Shown in pieces: positions 59,212 through 64,000 of a stretch of 64,000 bases of DNA (positions within the stretch are counted from its first letter, which is position 1; each line of letters starts with the position of its first letter). Made by a program: the position numbers and the translations under genes. The stretch spans positions 2,288,969 through 2,352,968 of the forward strand of contig KN832556.1 of NCBI GenBank assembly GCA_000827205.1, given 5' to 3'. The notes beneath the pieces were generated by a model. That model searched no databases, had not been told where the DNA came from, and saw nothing but the letters and a program-made list of their open reading frames with translations. The stretch is from Plicaturopsis crispa FD-325 SS-3 (lineage: Eukaryota; Basidiomycota; Agaricomycetes; Amylocorticiales; Amylocorticiaceae).

Positions 59212-60036
59212 TCACCTGGCTCCCCAGCGGGCTTGGGGATCTTCCCGCCGATAACTTGCTTCATAGCGCCGTCGTGCCCTGTCCCTCTCCTTCTCTCGCT
59301 CGACGTCATCGTATTTCGACTCATCTCGAGTGTCATGTCGGCGTATGGGCGGCGTCCTGGATCGACTTCGCGGATGCCGGTGACGAGAGGCCTCTCCCAC
59401 TCGTTCCTGCGATCGATGTCGTGGAGGAGAACGCGAACGAGACCGATGGTCACGCCGGTGCCGGCTAACTTCGTCGATGTCATGCCCGACGCGCTCTGAC
59501 CGCTTTCTCTCCTTTTTCAATCGCTTCTCCTCTTTCCGTTCGGCTTTTCGTCTGCGCTTTTCCTCCTTTTCTAGGGCTTTCTGTGCGTCGGCTGGCTCGG
59601 CTTTCACGGCTGTCGGGGACGCAGAGCCAGCAGTTGAGCCAGCGGTGGGGAGGTCACCCGTCTTCTTTGGCGCAGGCTCAAATCCTCTATAGATATGTCA
59701 GATACGGATTGTCTATGTATGGGTGATTTGCAACGACGTACAGAGCTACGGCTAGCGCGTCTGCTTCGGCCTCCTTGACCTTACGGATTTCTTCTGCACG
59801 TTCCGCCGCACCGGCGTCGACATCTCTGTTGTACCAGTGGACATCTTTGTTCTTCTGCCATCTCCCAGTGGGGGCGTTGATACTATGCCCCAGGTAGTTC
59901 TACGGCAACTCGTTAGCCATTCTCCGCACTCGATCCTAGAGTGTCTACACACCTCACGGTCTTTATCTGCTGAAACGTCAGACCATTTGAATTCTGCCTG
60001 ACCTCCACGGGTTCCTCCACGTACAGGCTCAAACAT
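59212..60036 (-). CDS. MMTAG2-like (multiple myeloma tumour-associated protein 2) homologue
   Basis: The start MFEPVRGGTRGGQAEFKWSD (60036) and, in the second exon, NYLGHSINAPTGRWQKNKDV with HWYNRD match the conserved N-terminal domain of human MMTAG2 (MFGSSRGGVRGGQ..., NYLGNSLMAPVGRWQ). AEEIRKVKEAEADALAVAL follows, as in that family. The C-terminal half is Lys/Glu-rich coiled coil (ALEKEEKRRRKAERKEEKRL) and then an Arg/Ser-Asp-rich tail (HRSRSRSPPRHRSQERVGE), an RS-like domain. The protein ends QARWGAR-TGA. Three exons are needed. The family is nuclear and the RS-like tail suggests a link with splicing or mRNA processing, but no biochemical role is certain. Assignment rests on the conserved N-terminal domain and is strong. 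Confidence 0.85.
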
Positions 60037-62330
60037 GAGTGAATTTTTGGGAAGTAGAAGAAATACACGAAGGAAGTAGCAGCACACTGCAAGCACACTG
60101 CGGCAAGTACTTTCGGTAGGAAGTTCGGTCTGAACCAGGGGGGTACGGAGCGGGAAATAGAGACACCTATGCCCTGCTAAGCGAGAGAAGCGGACCCCAG
60201 AACACCGCGAAAAACATGGCAGGGATAAGATAAGATCAGTCGTCGCGTGCATGTTGTGCAGTATTACACCGTATTTCTCCTACTTAGCAGACATTGAAAG
60301 TAAGCCTTTGGGCGGTATCGGAGGCAAGGCATTGTCTCGTAGTACTAATGGGAGAATTCCTGCGGGACAGCGGGCCCCGCAAACGAAGATTCGCACTGAA
60401 AATCCAGTATTCCGACGCAAATAATGTGCACTGGTTAGTGTTTTGCAGTCGAGTGCCGCTCAAAGAACAGCGCGGGAGATACAGCCCCGCTTTTGAATTT
60501 GTGGACGGAAAACAACCGCTCGAACGCGTCGCGTCGCGTCGCAGGGCCACGGTCCGCGGGCAGTAGAGAGGCAGCGTCGTCGCAGCGAGGCTCACGGTCG
60601 CAACGCGGCCTGACTAAAGCTAGACTGCAGGGAACGAGATCTTACACTTTCGCAGCATAAATTGGGGACACGCAGCGATGTACTGTGGTGTCTACGTCCT
60701 GAAGTGTATGAAGCGCTGAGCCGTGTAGATGAAGGCTTTCCGACCCGACAAGTGATACTTTCCGGGTGGCTTCCTTTCAGCATGTATGGTTTGGATAGCA
60801 TCTGCAAGCTACTGGATTCGTGCGCTCAGCCTTCAAAAATTACTATTTCTATTGTCCGCAGGGCCCCCTGTTTGTCTGCCAGACCGTCACAGACGCGACG
60901 CGACGCTGCCAGGTTGGGTAGCTTGCCGCGATGCCGACTTACGTGTTAGAAGCCAGGACCCCATGAGTACGGTATACCGAGTAGGGGGGCATGGTGTCTG
61001 GATTTCCCGCTCCGTACCCCCCTGGTCTGAACGCCCGTCGCCAAGTTCCAACGCCACAGGTCAACGGCATCTGCCGATAGGCCTTTCAACCTCCGCTAGG
61101 CGCTCGCACCTCCACCACACTCTACCTGCTCGCTCTCCTGCACTTTACTCACGTCAACGACAGCGACAACGACCACAGTGATACCAGCTCTAGTCTACGG
61201 GCTCTTGCTTCGACGCGCTTTTTTTCGCTCTTCGCTTACCGCTTTTGACCATGAATCGCCAGAGGCCGGGATAGCACTGGGAAACACACCTTGGATTGCT
61301 GCACCGATGTCGAAGGCTGCGTACATTGCTACTCACAAATACTCTACTAGAAGTGCTGCAGTCACAAGAAGATGCCCAGGGTCACTCCTGACGCTATGCG
61401 ATTGCTAATAGCTGTATCCTCTCGATGAGGAGTGCCTTTCCTATTTTCGTGAGTCATATGTCATACCTGTCTTCGCCTTGCCGTTGTTGACGCTCTTCAT
61501 CTGGATCCCTCAGTTGTTCAAAGCCTTGCAAGAAATGGCACGGAATTTCGCCTGTCCCCTTGCTATGTCAATTGAGCTGTTCCGTTGCAGCTGCCATTAC
61601 ACTGCAGGGGCGTGTATCGCATGACGAGGGTGCGTTCCCCTTCTCTATCTGATGGATAGACTTGTACACTTGATATTCGCACCCCTCCCTCTTCGGTATC
61701 GGCCAGCCCCTCGGATGTTGACAGTTGTGTCAAGACCTCGCGACGATAACATATCCAATAGGAAAGGGACATGTATGGTCACGGCTCTAGTGAGTGGAAC
61801 ACATCATGTATGCATAGCTAGGAGACTTACGGTGTACATGAATAGCACTCTGCTGCGATTGCTACTCTGCAGTGCGCTGTCTGCCAGTGCGCCACTTGGT
61901 CCCACGAATGTCTCTTCAACTACGTGTATCACGCGGCAGCCGCAGGATCGGACTTCCCCGACGTAATGAGGACAACACATGTCAGCGCCGTCTGCTGCAC
62001 CGAAACCCTCCGATGCCGTGGGCAGCGAGAACGCAAATCGGTCCTGCAGCCCCAGCATATGGCGGCTCTTTGGTCGCAAAACGAGGGTTGTCTCGGGTGC
62101 CCAGGACCATTCCGTAGTCTATGTTTCTATACGATGAATGAAAATTTGTTTTGCTCGAGGACGAAAATTGCGCACGGGCCTTCGTGGCAAAACCGGATGT
62201 AAGGCGCGGAGGAAATAGCCGAATGAACCTCGACTTGTCTCGTGCGTTCTTCAGCTCTGACCCAAACCATCTCCTCCCCGCGCCATCTCGCCCGCCACTT
62301 CGTACCCTCCCCGCGTCCTTCCTCCTCAAA
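60037..62330. other. 2.3 kb without a supported gene
   Basis: Open frames at 60294-60566 (plus) and 60284-60595 (minus) overlap on both strands and show no domain. Near 61860-62030 the plus strand reads a Cys-rich stretch (LQCAVCQCATWSHECLFNYV), which might belong to a small secreted Cys-rich protein, but start and exon structure are unclear. The last 150 bases are the promoter of the PWWP gene. Confidence 0.35.
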
Positions 62331-63954
62331 ATGAGCAAAAAAGGTGGCAAATCTCAAAAGGCCTCGTCTTCGTACGAGCTACGCGATGTTGTGCTCGCGA
62401 AAATACGCGGCTTTCCACCTTGGCCCGGCATGGTATGTGTCCCTTTCAGTCGCGTTTGTCTTGACGCAAACTTTTGAAACAACCTTTGCTAACATCATAT
62501 CTTTCTTCTGTCATGCCTATAGGTTGTAGACCCTGACAGCGTTCCGCCAAATGTCACCAAGGAACGGCCGTCTAACAAAAAAACCACGTTCTACTGCGTG
62601 AGGTTCTTCCCTGCTGGAGATTTGTACGTCGCCTCCCTGAATGATGCTCTTATTGCTGCTGCCATAACTGACTGCTACCGGTGTGTGTTGGAATAGCGCA
62701 TGGCTAGTTGCGAAGGATCTTTCGAAACTGCAGACCCACGAAATCGAGGCGTATATCAACGAACCCTACAAACGATCCGGTGACCTCCTCGAGGGGTACA
62801 AAATTGCCCTCGACCCCGCTACGTGGGAGGAGAAAATCCAAGCCAACGGTTTCGAGGCCGCAGAGGAAGAAGCGAATGCCGAGGTAGATCAGCTGGATAG
62901 CGAGGACGAAAACGATGATGGAGAGAAAAAGACAAAGTCCAAGAAACGCAAGCGCGAGTCGGACGCAGCCCCAGCGGCCAAATCCAAGTCGAAACCCAAG
63001 GCAAAGAAGGATTCGGCCGAACCCGCTAGCAGAAAGAAAAGCACCGGCGCTTCAAAATCGAAGAAGAACGGCACAAAGTCGAAAGCCGTCGTCGAGTCTG
63101 AAGACGAGGGCGATCAGGCGGAGCCCGAGGGAGAAGATGAGGATGCGGGGCCGAGCAAGAAGGCGTCGCCTCCCCCACCGAAAAAGAGCAAGCGCGATAA
63201 AGACGGTGACGAGGAGGTCGATCGTGAGTCTTATCTGCCTGCTTTTCACGCTATCTTCTTCCTTTCCCCGCCCCTTTGTCGCCCTTGCTGACACGTTTCT
63301 CGCCCACAGCGGCAGTTGCAAGCGATCCGGAGGCAATCAAGGTCAGGGACTGGCGTCACAAGCTCCAGAAAGCATTCCTGAGCAACAAAGGCATTCCTAA
63401 AGAGGAGGTGAGCATGTTCTGAGCTGATCGTCACTCTTGCAAATATTTATTTGCTTTGTAGGACATGACATTGGCAAATGAGTTATTCACGACGGTCGAA
63501 AATTACGATAAGATGAACATACAATATCTTCAGGTGCGCTTCACCGTTGCTACAGTGTCTGGAGGCATCACTCATTGCCCGACGTTCGTAGTTTTCGAAG
63601 ATTGGCAAGGTCATGCGCCACATAGCAGTATTGGCCTTGGAGAAGATCCCCAAGGACGAGGAGTACCACTTCAGGGAGCGTGCACAAACCCTCGTCGACC
63701 AGTGGCACGTCATTCTCAACGCAAACAAAACAAATGGCAGCGGAAGCGACACGGCGAAACCCGTCAACGACGTTGAGGCAGCGTTAACCACCGCTGCCAC
63801 CGCAAACGGAAACGACCACGAAGACGGCGCGATGCAGGTAGATGCGAAGGGCGAGACCGAGTCGCCAACCGCGGAAAATGCGGAGACGGCCGATGCGCCT
63901 GCAGACCCCGACACGTCTGTGCTCGCCGATGTCACCATGTCCGAGGCGGCGTAG
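62331..63954 (+). CDS. PWWP-domain protein with LEDGF-like C-terminal helical domain
   Basis: The first exon gives MSKKGGKSQKASSSYELRDV followed by VLAKIRGFPPWPGM, the start of a PWWP domain that binds methylated H3K36 nucleosomes. The next exons read VVDPDSVPPNVTKER and TTFYCVRFFPAGDL, then AWLVAKDLSKL and the end of the domain. A long Lys/Glu/Ser/Pro-rich middle (KKRKRESDAAPAAKSKSKPK) carries several NLS-like patches. The C-terminal part, WRHKLQKAFLSNKGIPKEED, MTLANELFTTVENYDKMNIQ and FSKIGKVMRHIAVLALEKIP, resembles the TFIIS N-terminal/integrase-binding-domain fold of LEDGF and HRP2. The acidic tail ends VTMSEAA-TAG. Domain order matches LEDGF/HDGF-like chromatin readers and fission-yeast Pdp proteins. 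The last intron (about 63535-63596) borders are approximate. Confidence 0.85.
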
Positions 63955-64000
63955 ACAAGACATTCCGGTGACTGTCAAGACCGAAGCGCTTTCAACCCTC

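Noticed and set aside
1-64000. tRNA genes and CRISPR arrays
   Set aside because: GTTCGA/GTTCAA boxes met while reading lacked matching stems or lay inside coding exons, and no regularly spaced repeats were seen.

Overview
The window looks like nuclear DNA of a basidiomycete fungus, most likely an agaricomycete. The genes are cut by many short GT-AG introns (mostly about 50-60 nt), intergenic gaps are small, and the recognisable proteins are fungal or of families expanded in Agaricomycetes (DUF3533/SNG1, PL14, DUF6533-like 7TM proteins, Zn2Cys6 regulators, TET/JBP-like oxygenases). All identifications are from reading translations and motifs; no database search was run, and exon borders come from splice signals plus frame continuity.

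Left housekeeping block (about 1-20 kb): the 3' part of an SNG1-type membrane protein, a Ser/Pro-rich unknown protein, ferrochelatase (HEM15), phosphomevalonate kinase (ERG8), a vacuolar-type amino-acid transporter containing a 9-nt microexon, a secreted PL14 lyase with a probable GPI signal, a DHA1-type MFS exporter, an EF-hand MscS channel and the cytosolic Fe-S assembly factor NAR1. Haem, mevalonate and Fe-S steps sit close together, but no shared regulation is visible.

Accessory block (about 20-51 kb): three tandem 7TM paralogues; a 348-bp hAT-like MITE ending 76 bp before the start codon of an MBD4-type DNA glycosylase; a conserved unknown protein; a 3.7-kb stretch with no convincing gene; an unrecognised gene with a duplicated C-x2-C-x11-H-x6-7-C motif; an HSP104 fragment; a large TET/JBP-like 2OG-Fe(II) oxygenase gene with acidic repeats; two decayed tandem copies of an ArgJ-type gene; an apparently intact Mutator-like (MULE) transposase gene; and a 1.2-kb non-autonomous hAT-like element with an 8-bp target duplication. 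Host gene debris, transposons and a putative DNA-modification enzyme are interleaved here.

Right block (about 51-64 kb): a Zn2Cys6 transcription factor, two agaricomycete-type unknown proteins (one DUF6593-like), an MMTAG2-type protein and a PWWP protein with a LEDGF-like C-terminal helical domain, separated by gaps of 1.3-2.3 kb without supported genes. No rRNA, tRNA or CRISPR array was recognised.
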